Source: Gracilibacter sp. BRH_c7a (lineage in GTDB: Bacteria > Bacillota > Desulfitobacteriia > Desulfitobacteriales > Syntrophobotulaceae). Taken from it: a stretch of DNA of 64,000 bases. Below the pieces are notes generated by a model that saw only the letters and a list, made by a program, of their open reading frames with translations, was not told the DNA's origin and ran no database searches. The stretch lies in assembly GCA_001516055.1 (NCBI GenBank), contig LOEZ01000017.1:81682-145681 (forward strand), read 5' to 3'. The position numbers and the translations under genes were made by a program. Of this stretch, positions 17,024-24,501 are shown piece after piece (positions within the stretch are counted from its first letter, which is position 1; each line of letters opens with the position of its first letter).

Positions 17024-18649
17024 TTAAAAGAGTTTTCTAATGTCTAAAAATTCTAGTTTGTTAATAGTTTCTACCTCATCAATCAGCCTATCGAGTTCTG
17101 ATAACACATCCGGTGCATCATCATGTTTAGCGAATTCGTTATACTCTAAGACTTGATTATTAAAGTCTTCATCTTCATGGTTAAAAATAATAAAACCGGA
17201 ATTAACTTTTCCGGCTATTGCTACAATTTTGTTATATTTGTTCTTTGACTGTCTTTCACAATCAATAATGATATCTCGCTTACTTAATAAATCATCTGAT
17301 CGAATACGCTTAATAATCTCCCTCTGGTCTGTACCATTATAGGTGTTTTTCTCAATCCATAAATAATTGATATCATCGTATAGATGAAGTAATTCTATTA
17401 CTTTATCTATGTAATCATCAAAACTAAACTTTTGAATAATACCTTTGCGAATATATCTAAAGCCATTAGAAAATTTTGAACCAACACAAATGGCTGTGTA
17501 GTCATTCTTGGAACCAGTTTCGACGGCTGGATCACAACAAAGGATTGTTTTAATGTATTTATCTCTCTGAGATTCCATTTCATTTTCGGGTATGCTTTTA
17601 ATTTGGTGGAATATTTTCTCACCAATTTTACTAGCATCATTCATAACCTCTGATTTAAACCCTCTTGGATCTGAGTAGTACATTAAGGCTAAGTCAAAAG
17701 AAGTGTACTTATCAGGCCATAGTACAGTAAAAGACATATCCTCTTCATTAGAAATATAAAAATCCTTTGCATCGATTTGAGCATAAGGATTCTTTGCATC
17801 AAAATATTTAGTTTTAAATTCTGTCCAAAGTGGATTATTAATAAAATAATCGTCTACATCGGTATAGCTGTTTGGTACTTCCATACCCCTTTTTAAGATA
17901 TGTCGAAATGATTTATCTTTTAACAAGGACGATATAAAATCATTTTCTGCTAAGACTGTTCCTAGGACTATGAATTTTGTTCCTGGCTTTATCTTTTCAC
18001 CATTACGAAATACAGGAGCGTCACCAGCATAGAGAACATCTTTTTGGAATGTTTCAAGCTTTTTTAGTTTTGCTTGTTCTGATAGGCAATCATCCAAACC
18101 AGCTATATCATCACAAATTATATACTGAGGTCGCTTACCTAAATGCTTACGGCCACGCAAGGACGATGTAGATGATAGACATTCAATTTTACAATTATTA
18201 GATAGATGAAGCTCGTTTTTGTTAATGGTAAACCGTTTAGTATCAATTTGATTACCAAATGATTTTTTTATATATTCATTGTTTTCAAAGGCTGCCCGCA
18301 CATCAGATAAAAATTTAATACCATCATTCTCAGTTTTTCCCTGAACTATGGTATAGAATGATTTTTTATAACAGGCTAACCATATTACTAAGGCAAATGT
18401 GACCACGGTACTTTTAGCTGATCCTCTTGGAAGGCATAAGACTAAACGCTCACATTCATCCTTAATAATCATATCTTCTAAGGTTTGCCAAGTTTCATAA
18501 TGAAAATCTGCTAGTTCCCTTGCTTCATTGTCTGGTTTTATTCGAAAAATATCTTGAAGATAGTGCAATGAAAAATATGAAAGACTCCTTGCCCCTAATG
18601 ACCAAGCTAATCCATTTTTGCCGAACAGGTTTTTTGCATTAGTAACCAT
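17024..18649 (-). CDS. Large terminase subunit
   Basis: The 541-residue DNA-packaging ATPase/nuclease has the Walker A-like motif LPRGSAKST at about 73-81, Walker B YIICDDIAGLDD near residue 175, and a coupling segment KFIVLGT. The C-terminal RNase H-like nuclease domain starts with TILCCDPAVETGSKNDYTA and later has APDVLSELDRL. It heads the head-gene cluster. The small subunit is separated from it by about 1.8 kb with two other genes between. Confidence 0.93.
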   Translation of the reverse strand: MVTNAKNLFGKNGLAWSLGARSLSYFSLHYLQDIFRIKPDNEARELADFHYETWQTLEDMIIKDECERLVLCLPRGSAKSTVVTFALVIWLACYKKSFYTIVQGKTENDGIKFLSDVRAAFENNEYIKKSFGNQIDTKRFTINKNELHLSNNCKIECLSSTSSLRGRKHLGKRPQYIICDDIAGLDDCLSEQAKLKKLETFQKDVLYAGDAPVFRNGEKIKPGTKFIVLGTVLAENDFISSLLKDKSFRHILKRGMEVPNSYTDVDDYFINNPLWTEFKTKYFDAKNPYAQIDAKDFYISNEEDMSFTVLWPDKYTSFDLALMYYSDPRGFKSEVMNDASKIGEKIFHQIKSIPENEMESQRDKYIKTILCCDPAVETGSKNDYTAICVGSKFSNGFRYIRKGIIQKFSFDDYIDKVIELLHLYDDINYLWIEKNTYNGTDQREIIKRIRSDDLLSKRDIIIDCERQSKNKYNKIVAIAGKVNSGFIIFNHEDEDFNNQVLEYNEFAKHDDAPDVLSELDRLIDEVETINKLEFLDIRKLF

Positions 18650-18772
18650 TAGTTCTTTAGCTTTGTCTTGCCCATAAAATTTTGTTAGATATGTAAAAAG
18701 GAGTTTTTGATCTTCTAAACTATTGTCATATATATTTAACCACCTACTTTTTTAAAGGAAATATTATTACGT

Positions 18773-19363
18773 ATGTCGTATTCTATTTATAAAACAATGA
18801 AATACGAGGTTTTTACCATTATGAGTTTTTGGGATTTATTGATTGAATATAAAGCTATCTTCGGAACTGTCCTAGGGTCAGTTTCTACATTAGTAATTAC
18901 CTATTTATTGCGAAACTTAGGAAAATTACATTGGGATATTAAAGATTGGGAATATGATCTTTACGGAGCAAATAATATCGGGGATATAGTTGTTGTAAAA
19001 AACTTTAGCCAAGCTCATCGATTCGTTTATAATTTTGAATCCGTAATTTATAACAGTTCAGAATCTCAAAAGTCTTTAAAGGATGTAAGAATAGAATTTA
19101 AATCAAATACTACTTATATCACTCATGGATTAAAAGATTCAGAAGAAAAAATATTCGCTGGATGCGGATATTTTATGATACATAATGATTCAACTGTATT
19201 AAATTTGTCTCCTAAGCATATGGCTAATTTCCGTTTTGAAGGTACTTTGGGCGAGGAGGAACTAAGAGAACTTGGAGTAGATTTTAAAGTTTTATTATTT
19301 GCCAAGGACTATAAAAATAAAATTCACAGAATCCCAATAGCATCAATACATTTAAATGCTTGA
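18773..19363 (+). CDS. Rightward accessory (moron) protein with one membrane segment, unknown
   Basis: The 196-residue protein reads against the late operon. Residues about 25-48 (AIFGTVLGSVSTLVITYLL) form a membrane span. The remainder is a beta-rich soluble domain without a family I recognise. The first ATG at 18773 follows AAAGGAAATATTATTACGT; an internal ATG (MSFWDLL) at 18821 is the alternative. A single-span protein on the opposite strand beside terminase is typical of lysogeny-expressed cargo, for example exclusion or defence genes. Confidence 0.6.
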   Translation: MSYSIYKTMKYEVFTIMSFWDLLIEYKAIFGTVLGSVSTLVITYLLRNLGKLHWDIKDWEYDLYGANNIGDIVVVKNFSQAHRFVYNFESVIYNSSESQKSLKDVRIEFKSNTTYITHGLKDSEEKIFAGCGYFMIHNDSTVLNLSPKHMANFRFEGTLGEEELRELGVDFKVLLFAKDYKNKIHRIPIASIHLNA

Positions 19364-19442
19364 ATCTAGAAATTATATAAAAAATTGCAGAGCTAGCTAC
19401 CAGCCCCTCTACTCATTCTGATTTAGAAAGGGTACGGATAAT

Positions 19443-19472
19443 AAAAAAAGAACGATATCATTTACCGTTCTT
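19443..19472 (-). terminator. Intrinsic terminator after tyrosine recombinase
   Basis: The AAGAACG and CGTTCTT arms (19448-19454, 19466-19472) pair exactly. On the minus strand TTTTTTTATT follows. It separates the small-terminase/recombinase transcript from the late genes. Confidence 0.85.
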
Positions 19473-19507
19473 CAAATGGTCTGTCTAATTTTTATTTAAG
19501 TTATCAT

Positions 19508-20053
19508 TTATAGACTAAAATCATCCATTGCATTATCCATAATATCTTGATTGATACCGATATATCGAAGCGTTACTGAAGGTGCTGAATGATTGAACAA
19601 TTCCTGTAACAAGGCTACATCTTTTGTCTTCTGATAGAAATGATATCCAAATGTTTTCCTTAGAGTATGTGTTCCTATCTCATCTAATCCTATTTTCTTT
19701 GCAGCATCATTTAAAATCCTATAGGCTTGAACTCTTGTAATGGGTTTATTATCGCCCTTCTTACTCTTAAATAAATACTCATTATCATCCATACCTACAA
19801 TGTATCTATTAAGCTCATCTCGCAAGCCATTATTCATCTTAAATCTTTTATGTTTATCTGTTTTCTTTTCTTTGATAGATATATGAGTCTTATCTTGAAC
19901 ATCAACTACTTTCAGTTCAAGAATATCAGATATCCTTAAACCTGTATTGATACCAGTATAAAACAACAAATAATCTCTCGTACCATTTTTAAGTAATTGT
20001 TGTTTCATATCCTCGATCTTATCTTTTTCTCTAATCGGTTGAACAAATTCCAT
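19508..20053 (-). CDS. Small tyrosine recombinase
   Basis: The start at 20053 (MEFVQPIREKDK, 181 residues) follows an AGGGGATATCACT site. All catalytic elements are visible: Arg in GINTGLRISDILEL, Lys in KEKKTDKHKRF, H-x-x-R in THTLRKTFGYHF, His in LFNHSAPSV and Tyr in TLRYIGI. It lacks a long N-terminal core-binding domain, so it is a minimal recombinase. Since the serine enzyme sits at the attachment site, this one is unlikely to be the integrase. It might resolve replicated phage genomes or act on a local inversion/resolution site. Inverted repeats lie directly upstream. Confidence 0.85.
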   Translation of the reverse strand: MEFVQPIREKDKIEDMKQQLLKNGTRDYLLFYTGINTGLRISDILELKVVDVQDKTHISIKEKKTDKHKRFKMNNGLRDELNRYIVGMDDNEYLFKSKKGDNKPITRVQAYRILNDAAKKIGLDEIGTHTLRKTFGYHFYQKTKDVALLQELFNHSAPSVTLRYIGINQDIMDNAMDDFSL

Positions 20054-20100
20054 AGTGATATCCCCTCTTATATATAACATTTATATATACACTATATTAC

Positions 20101-20229
20101 ATTATATGTTATAAGTCAATTCAATATGTTACATATAATCAGAGATTTTTTTAATTATTTTTCGAAGTCCTGTATTACCAACGCTTTCACCACTTAACGC
20201 TATGTAACAGAATATCTATTGTGTTACAT
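20101..20229. promoter_or_regulatory. Two inverted repeats carrying TGTTACAT motifs upstream of the tyrosine recombinase
   Basis: ATTATATGT (20101-20109) and ACATATAAT (20131-20139) are exact complements with a 21-base spacer. ATGTAACA (20202-20209) and TGTTACAT (20222-20229) are exact complements with a 12-base spacer. They lie in the non-coding stretch between the recombinase start and the next gene. They could be operators or recombinase binding sites. The GTTACA core is the same as in the iteron cluster at 24232-24500. Confidence 0.5.
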
Positions 20230-20483
20230 TAGTATTCATCATAACACTCTTCTTCAACAGCAGGACTATATCTAATAACCATTTCATTTAACTCATCATA
20301 ATTCTTTTTTAGTTCCTTAAGCATTTGATTAGTATGATACTTTTCAAATGCTTTTTGTTCTTGTTGACCAAAGTTAAAAACATAATAAGTTTGATTATCA
20401 TATATCTTAGTGCTTTGGCATTCTATACCCTGGGACAATAAAAAAGCACCTAGAAGAATATCTGGTGTCATTAGTTGATCCAT
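20229..20483 (-). CDS. DUF5659-like small protein (copy 2 of 3)
   Basis: The 84-residue protein has the start supported by GGAGGAATTACAT. Its core, DILLGAFLLSQGIECQSTKI followed by YYVFNFGQQEQKAF, parallels the proteins at 14604 and 25909. The C-terminus is an acidic helix. Function unknown. Confidence 0.6.
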   Translation of the reverse strand: MDQLMTPDILLGAFLLSQGIECQSTKIYDNQTYYVFNFGQQEQKAFEKYHTNQMLKELKKNYDELNEMVIRYSPAVEEECYDEY

Positions 20484-20498
20484 ATGTAATTCCTCCGA

Positions 20499-20927
20499 TT
20501 ACTTTACTAATTTCAAATTTGAATCATTATTTTCATCATCATTAAGAAAAGATTCAATATTTTCAAGGACATCCTCTGCCTGGGTTTCTTCATTGTTTTC
20601 TGATACTTCAAGTCTTGATGTGGGTTTGCCAAGGCTTCTGTCAACCCAATCAACTAATAACTTAGCTCTAGTCCTTTTCTCGCAGCTCTCATCCATCATC
20701 ATCTTGTACCATTCATCAATAACATTATCTAATTTAGCATTGAACATTTTGTTTGCATTGGTTTTGATTTCCTGTAACAGCCTGTCGTACTCAGCAATCC
20801 ATTCTTCCTGAGCCATCCACTCATAAAGTGTTTGCCTAGCTACTCCAATTTGTTTTGCCATTTCAGTCTTATTAAGGCTTCCTTCAATTATTAACTCAAT
20901 TAATTTAATCTTTCTTTCATCTAACAA
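20499..20927 (-). CDS. Small terminase subunit (phBC6A51-type helix-turn-helix)
   Basis: The 142-residue protein has an N-terminal helix-turn-helix (LIELIIEGSLNKTEMAKQIG, then VARQTLYEWMAQEEW). A central helical oligomerisation part (FNAKLDNVIDEWYKMMMD) and an acidic tail follow. This layout is that of small terminase subunits that recognise packaging sites. The likely start is TTG at 20927 behind GGAGGGTTAATAGATA. It is separated from the large subunit by a recombinase and a rightward accessory gene, which is unusual. Confidence 0.75.
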   Translation of the reverse strand: MLDERKIKLIELIIEGSLNKTEMAKQIGVARQTLYEWMAQEEWIAEYDRLLQEIKTNANKMFNAKLDNVIDEWYKMMMDESCEKRTRAKLLVDWVDRSLGKPTSRLEVSENNEETQAEDVLENIESFLNDDENNDSNLKLVK

Positions 20928-20965
20928 TATCTATTAACCCTCCTAACAACATTACATTTCCACAA

Positions 20966-20990
20966 TAAAAAAGAGCCGTTATTCAGGCTC
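20966..20990 (-). terminator. Intrinsic terminator overlapping the stop of the gene at 20979
   Basis: GAGCC and GGCTC (20973-20977, 20986-20990) pair. On the minus strand TTTTTTATTG follows. The stop codon of the upstream gene lies in the loop. Confidence 0.8.
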
Positions 20991-21302
20991 ATTAATCCAT
21001 TCCTTTAACTTATCATTTAAACCAGGATAAGTTTCATTTAACTCGCTATGGTTTCTAATGAATTCTAAAGCCTTAGGCTTCACATCTCTATATGGTATTC
21101 TTATTTGTTTATTGCCTATATATTTCTTATATATATATACATTTTCCATCTTGTTAATTGTGATGTTCCAAATAAACTTATTATCAACAAACATAGAACT
21201 ATCAAGTACAGTATTATTATCGCTTTGTTCATCTGGAAATATTTTATGACCGTTCTGTATTTCTCTTATAATACTGTAAATTAATCTTTTCTCATTAACC
21301 AA
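20979..21302 (-). CDS. Small phage protein, unknown
   Basis: The 107-residue protein likely starts at TTG 21302 behind GGTGGAGATCAA. It has no recognised motif. The segment ENVYIYKKYIGNKQIRIPYR is beta-like and the ends are helical. It is the first gene left of the divergent LexA-box promoter region, so it may share that regulation. Confidence 0.5.
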   Translation of the reverse strand: MVNEKRLIYSIIREIQNGHKIFPDEQSDNNTVLDSSMFVDNKFIWNITINKMENVYIYKKYIGNKQIRIPYRDVKPKALEFIRNHSELNETYPGLNDKLKEWINEPE

Positions 21303-21404
21303 TTGATCTCCACCCCTTTCACCTACTTATATTCGACAAAAGGAATTATTTACCTGCATAGCATTAGTAAAAGTAATATCCCATTTTTTACATCATAATG
21401 CACC

Positions 21405-21434
21405 TTGAACACTATTCATTTTATGTGCTATAAT
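21405..21434 (+). promoter_or_regulatory. Sigma-A promoter for the gene at 21467
   Basis: TTGAAC (21405-21410) and TATAAT (21429-21434) are separated by 18 bases. The predicted start falls in the LexA box that follows. Confidence 0.75.
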
Positions 21435-21435
21435 A

Positions 21436-21449
21436 CGAACAAATGTTCG
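21436..21449 (+). promoter_or_regulatory. LexA (SOS) operator, perfect Gram-positive consensus
   Basis: CGAACAAATGTTCG matches the Bacillus-type LexA consensus CGAAC-RNRY-GTTCG exactly. It begins two bases after the -10 element, so host LexA bound here would block the promoter. The gene at 21467 should therefore be induced by DNA damage. Confidence 0.85.
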
Positions 21450-21466
21450 CAAGGGGAATTGATCTC

Positions 21467-21730
21467 ATGAAGATAATTCATAAACCCATTGAAGTAATTG
21501 CTTACTTCGATATCCAAGGTCTACCTACACCTAAGAAATTCAAATACCAAGATATAGATGATTTCCCCACAACTATTCAAGTAGATAGAGTATCCTTCAG
21601 AGCAGAAGAGAAACTGGCCGGAAATCGTATGCTTATTTTCCGCTGCCAGAGTTCTATCAATAATTTGGTCAAAGTCTTTGAGCTTAAATATGAAATTCAG
21701 ACGTGTAAATGGGTTTTATGGAAGATATGA
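21467..21730 (+). CDS. SOS-controlled small protein, unknown
   Basis: The start at 21467 (MKIIHKPIEVIAYFDIQG, 87 residues) has an AAGGGGA site; the longer frame would start inside the LexA box. The protein is a compact alpha/beta domain ending in ELKYEIQTCKWVLWKI. Similar small proteins occur next to SOS genes in Clostridia, as far as I recall, but I cannot name a family. It is rightward within leftward genes and has its own damage-inducible promoter. It may be an antirepressor, an induction factor or a cargo gene. Confidence 0.75.
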   Translation: MKIIHKPIEVIAYFDIQGLPTPKKFKYQDIDDFPTTIQVDRVSFRAEEKLAGNRMLIFRCQSSINNLVKVFELKYEIQTCKWVLWKI

Positions 21731-21741
21731 TAAAACCACAT

Positions 21742-22008
21742 TTATAACTTATCAAACTCATGCTCTGGATTTAAAAATAGTTTTACTTCTGTACTAGGTT
21801 TAGCGGAGTATTTTCCATATTTAGATAAATTATAAGATACGTCATCAGAACGAATGATTATCCTGTCTCTAATCAGATTGTCAATCGATTTATTAACAGT
21901 GCTTTCTTCGTAATTATATTTGTCTCTTACTTTTTTATTTAGAAAAAATTGTGTCATTTCTTTGTATTCGAGTAATACCGTAATGATATCAACTTCAATA
22001 TTTTTCAT
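21742..22008 (-). CDS. Winged-helix DNA-binding protein
   Basis: The start at 22008 (MKNIEVDIITVLLEYKEM) follows AAGGGAATGATTTT. Helices and wing are visible: IITVLLEYKEMTQFFLNKKV, then ESTVNKSIDNLIRDRIIIRS, then VSYNLSKYGK. This is an 88-residue MarR/PadR-like winged helix without other domains. It could regulate this gene cluster or bind the nearby iterons. Confidence 0.6.
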   Translation of the reverse strand: MKNIEVDIITVLLEYKEMTQFFLNKKVRDKYNYEESTVNKSIDNLIRDRIIIRSDDVSYNLSKYGKYSAKPSTEVKLFLNPEHEFDKL

Positions 22009-22051
22009 GATAAAATCATTCCCTTGCATTTTTCTTTTAATATCATACCAT

Positions 22052-22204
22052 TTACCTAAACAACCTTATCAATATCCTAAATAAAGATTTATTCTTCGCC
22101 CTACTAGCAATCCGACCAGGATTACCGCTCACTAACACTTCGGCATCCCTGACCTTAGAATTCACCTTATTCATTGTCCTAGTAATCTTATTTAATTGTT
22201 TCAT
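22052..22204 (-). CDS. Small conserved phage protein, unknown
   Basis: The 50-residue protein starts MKQLNKITRTMNKVNSKVRD behind GGGAGATGATGCC. It continues DAEVLVSGNPGRIASRAKNK, ending in a basic hydrophobic tail. Short proteins of this pattern occur in Firmicutes prophages and conjugative elements. Role unknown. Confidence 0.6.
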   Translation of the reverse strand: MKQLNKITRTMNKVNSKVRDAEVLVSGNPGRIASRAKNKSLFRILIRLFR

Positions 22205-22255
22205 GGCATCATCTCCCATTTGTTCTATTCTCCAAATGGAAAACAATTCCTGCTT

Positions 22256-22480
22256 CTAACGTTCCTCAAAGTTTTCGTAATATCCAGTCCACCATCTTCT
22301 CATTTCACTTTTGAAGGAGTTATACATCCTATAATTATAATTTTCCATTTTTTGGTCTATCATTTCTTCCATTCTAGTATAATGATCATCCAATAACGCC
22401 TTTAATTTATCCTCTACTGATGCTTTTGTTTTCTTTGGCTTCTCTTGTGCCGGAACAGCAATCAGTTCTTTTTCTCCCAT
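22256..22480 (-). CDS. Small charged helical protein, unknown
   Basis: The start at 22480 follows GGAGGGATTGAAATA. The 74-residue product (MGEKELIAVPAQEKPKKTKA, then a helix with DKLKALLDDHYTRMEEMIDQ) is rich in charge and aromatic residues at the C-terminus. No family recognised. Confidence 0.5.
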   Translation of the reverse strand: MGEKELIAVPAQEKPKKTKASVEDKLKALLDDHYTRMEEMIDQKMENYNYRMYNSFKSEMRRWWTGYYENFEER

Positions 22481-22601
22481 TATTTCAATCCCTCCATATA
22501 TATACAACTTTCTCTTTGACAAAAATATGTATCATTATAGAAACATCGAGGATGCTCCCCTTCAATGACAATACACGGCAAACTTATATATCTAAACAAC
22601 C

Positions 22602-22886
22602 CTAATCTCCTATCCCTAATCTAAATCTTAATCCATACGGTAATTGACTCAAATCTTCCACCGGAATCAGCTTTAATTTTCCGTCATCATAAACCAATTC
22701 AAAAATTTGGTTAATTATTACCAGTCTGTCATTATCATTAAACTGAAGATCCATCAAATAATCATCATATAATACGAAAATGCTATCATTTGTCATCCTA
22801 TCAATTAATTCTGGGAACGAATCATCAACGCTATGAAAAATTAAAAAATGTTTATTTAAAAAATAACTAGTTATACTCATTTGCAA
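22602..22886 (-). CDS. Small acidic protein, unknown
   Basis: The 94-residue alpha/beta protein (SIFVLYDDYLMDLQFNDNDR in the middle) ends at PYGLRFRLGIGD. The second methionine (22880) is an equally plausible start. No family recognised. Confidence 0.5.
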   Translation of the reverse strand: MQMSITSYFLNKHFLIFHSVDDSFPELIDRMTNDSIFVLYDDYLMDLQFNDNDRLVIINQIFELVYDDGKLKLIPVEDLSQLPYGLRFRLGIGD

Positions 22887-22939
22887 AACCTCAACTTTTC
22901 CGTATATTTTCCTGTATATATCAAATATTTCTCTCCTAA

Positions 22940-23081
22940 ATAAAATCGATAGACAACCAAGCCGTCTATCAGGGCTGCTTAAATAAATATAATAATAAAG
23001 GGGGACTTTAAGTAGCCTTATCTCTTTAACGTCCGAGGTCTACTTTGCGACCGTAGTGCTAGGCCGATACGGACAAATATG
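22940..23081. other. Structured non-coding stretch with stacked hairpins
   Basis: Three hairpins are visible in 140 bases: GATAGAC/GTCTATC near 22948-22970; GGCTGCTTAAA with TTTAAGTAGCC near 22975-23022 (one wobble); and GTCCG/CGGAC closing 23031-23074. No frame runs through it. The dense pairing and higher GC than neighbouring genes suggest a functional RNA or a DNA structure. Confidence 0.5.
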
Positions 23082-23270
23082 TTAATTAAACGATTTTCTA
23101 ACTTCATCTAAATCCAATCCAAATACTTCTTTAAATACATCTTCTAAGGTTAAAGGATTATCTATATCAACTTCACCTTTTGTCAGCTCGCACACACCAT
23201 AACCGCAACAATCAATGCAATCCAACCTAGCGTCCCCACAGGGCGTTAGATTATCGTTACTTCTTTTCAT
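23082..23270 (-). CDS. Small cysteine-rich protein, unknown
   Basis: The start at 23270 (MKRSNDNLTPCGDARLDCID) has an AGGGGTGGATTT site and overlaps the previous gene by 14 bases. A cluster of five cysteines (C-GDARLD-C-ID-CC-GYGV-C) in the first 30 residues suggests metal binding. An acidic helical tail with LEDVFKEVFGLDLDEV follows. Unrecognised. Confidence 0.6.
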   Translation of the reverse strand: MKRSNDNLTPCGDARLDCIDCCGYGVCELTKGEVDIDNPLTLEDVFKEVFGLDLDEVRKSFN

Positions 23271-23547
23271 AAATCCACCCCTGGGAAACGTTACCATACT
23301 CACAAAAAATATAGACAAAATCACCTGCACTCAATATTTGATTTGTTCTATTTAGAAATGAGCAAGATTGGTTTATATTATCAGGTGGGAAATAAACGGT
23401 TGCAGTATTGAATACACCATCATAAGAAGCTACGGTTGCCACTTTTTTAACCAATACTTTATTCCTTCTGCCCCAAGAATCTATCAATTTATCAAACAAC
23501 AGAGAGATTGTTTTATCCATTTCGACTGCCAATTGATAATCATTCAT
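23257..23547 (-). CDS. Beta-barrel-like small protein with LSAGDFVY motif
   Basis: The 96-residue protein has an N-terminal helix (DYQLAVEMDKTISLLFDKL) and a small beta domain (KKVATVASYDGVFNTATVYF, then NQILSAGDFVYIFCEYG). It has the same layout as the tail-region protein at 7956-8255, so it is a paralogue far from the tail genes. The function of either is unknown. Confidence 0.6.
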   Translation of the reverse strand: MNDYQLAVEMDKTISLLFDKLIDSWGRRNKVLVKKVATVASYDGVFNTATVYFPPDNINQSCSFLNRTNQILSAGDFVYIFCEYGNVSQGWIYEKK

Positions 23548-23569
23548 AATTTAACATGTCCTTTCTTCT

Positions 23570-23797
23570 TTATTGAAAAGTCATTTGATCTTCAATAACA
23601 CCACCACAAACATCTTCCCATTTATGAATTAATTCAAGGGCTTCATCTACATCTTTTTTTATTTGTAAAACATATCTTGTGAAAATATATTTTTGTGGCG
23701 TATCCATTTCATCCCAACTTTGAATGTTTCTTTTTTCGAGTTCATCTAAAAAGAATTTAAAATCATTATAATTAGTGACGCATTTTAAATCATCCAT
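23570..23797 (-). CDS. Small helical protein, unknown
   Basis: The 75-residue protein (MDDLKCVTNYNDFKFFLDEL ... IHKWEDVCGGVIEDQMTFQ) is helical and acidic. It precedes the SAGD-motif gene by 22 bases and is preceded by the long non-coding region. No family recognised. Confidence 0.5.
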   Translation of the reverse strand: MDDLKCVTNYNDFKFFLDELEKRNIQSWDEMDTPQKYIFTRYVLQIKKDVDEALELIHKWEDVCGGVIEDQMTFQ

Positions 23798-24152
23798 TAT
23801 TTACCCAACTTTCTATCCTATTAAAAAAATATTGGTGCATCAGTCTTAACCAATGCACCTCAACTTGCATTCTCACAAGCTTAGTTGCTTAAGCTTTTGT
23901 TTTGGAGGCGATCGGATTGACTACCGACAAGTAAAACAACAACTTTAATAATTATGAAAACTCACCTATGATGACTATATTAAAACTTCCCTTAAAAAGA
24001 AAAGGATTAATCAATAAATAATTTTGTAATCTTTAAAATGAAAGTCGCTTTAACCGAATGAATAGTCAATGCGATAATCATCCAATATAACCATATTCAA
24101 TCTCAATTAAATCACCGGCTCTGCTATGAACATAGTCCCTTTTTACCTAGTT

Positions 24153-24200
24153 GGGGGAAACGCAATTTTGCCAAGGCAAAATTCCGCTAACATTTCCCCC
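24153..24200. repeat. 48-bp hairpin beside the iterons
   Basis: The outer arms GGGGGAAA and TTTCCCCC enclose the perfect inner palindrome ATTTTGCC-AA-GGCAAAAT (24165-24182). It could extrude as a cruciform or act as a single-strand initiation site. Confidence 0.65.
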
Positions 24201-24230
24201 AAACCCCCTTTGTATTCATTTATACTAAAA

Positions 24231-24500
24231 GGTTACAAAAAATAAATAGGTTACAAATTGGTTACAAAAAAAATAATAGAATGTAACCTCTAAAACCCTT
24301 GATTTTACTACGTTATAACTCATTCTTTAGTAAAGTTACAGAAGTTACAAGAAATATTCATCTCAGAAAATATCCTACTTTATTTTTATTACGATAAAAT
24401 AAAATGTAACCTGTAACTTTGTAACTTTGAGCTTGAAACCATTGATATAAGCCGATTCTAACGGTTACAAAACAGTGTAACCTAGTAATAATTTTGTAAC
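24231..24500. repeat. Cluster of twelve GTTACA/TGTAAC iterons
   Basis: GTTACA starts at 24232, 24250, 24261, 24335, 24344 and 24464. TGTAAC starts at 24282, 24405, 24412, 24420, 24476 and 24495. Four copies extend to GGTTACAAA. Chance would give far less than one hexamer copy in this length. Position next to the helicase suggests origin iterons, as with phage P4 alpha; operator sites are the alternative. Confidence 0.7.
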
Positions 24501-24501
24501 T

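Larger units (their letters stand above)
23822..24501. other. 680-bp non-coding region: hairpins and iterons, candidate replication origin
   Basis: No credible gene lies here. From left to right there is a GGTGCAT/ATGCACC hairpin (about 23832-23858), an AAGCTTA/TAAGCTT hairpin (about 23878-23899), a large inverted repeat at 24153-24200 and the iteron cluster described separately. The region abuts the stop of the D5-type helicase. Origins beside helicase genes are usual in phages with P4-type replication. Confidence 0.6.

Noticed and set aside
17407..17640. Leftward 77-residue frame inside the large terminase gene
   Set aside because: Lies entirely within the terminase nuclease domain in another frame.
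23031..23074. tRNA-like fold
   Set aside because: GTCCG/CGGAC closes only 44 bases. There is no anticodon arm, T-loop or CCA-proximal pattern.
24231..24500. Repeated units suggesting a CRISPR array
   Set aside because: The repeated unit is only 6 to 9 bases, in both orientations, with irregular spacing. No cas genes are nearby.
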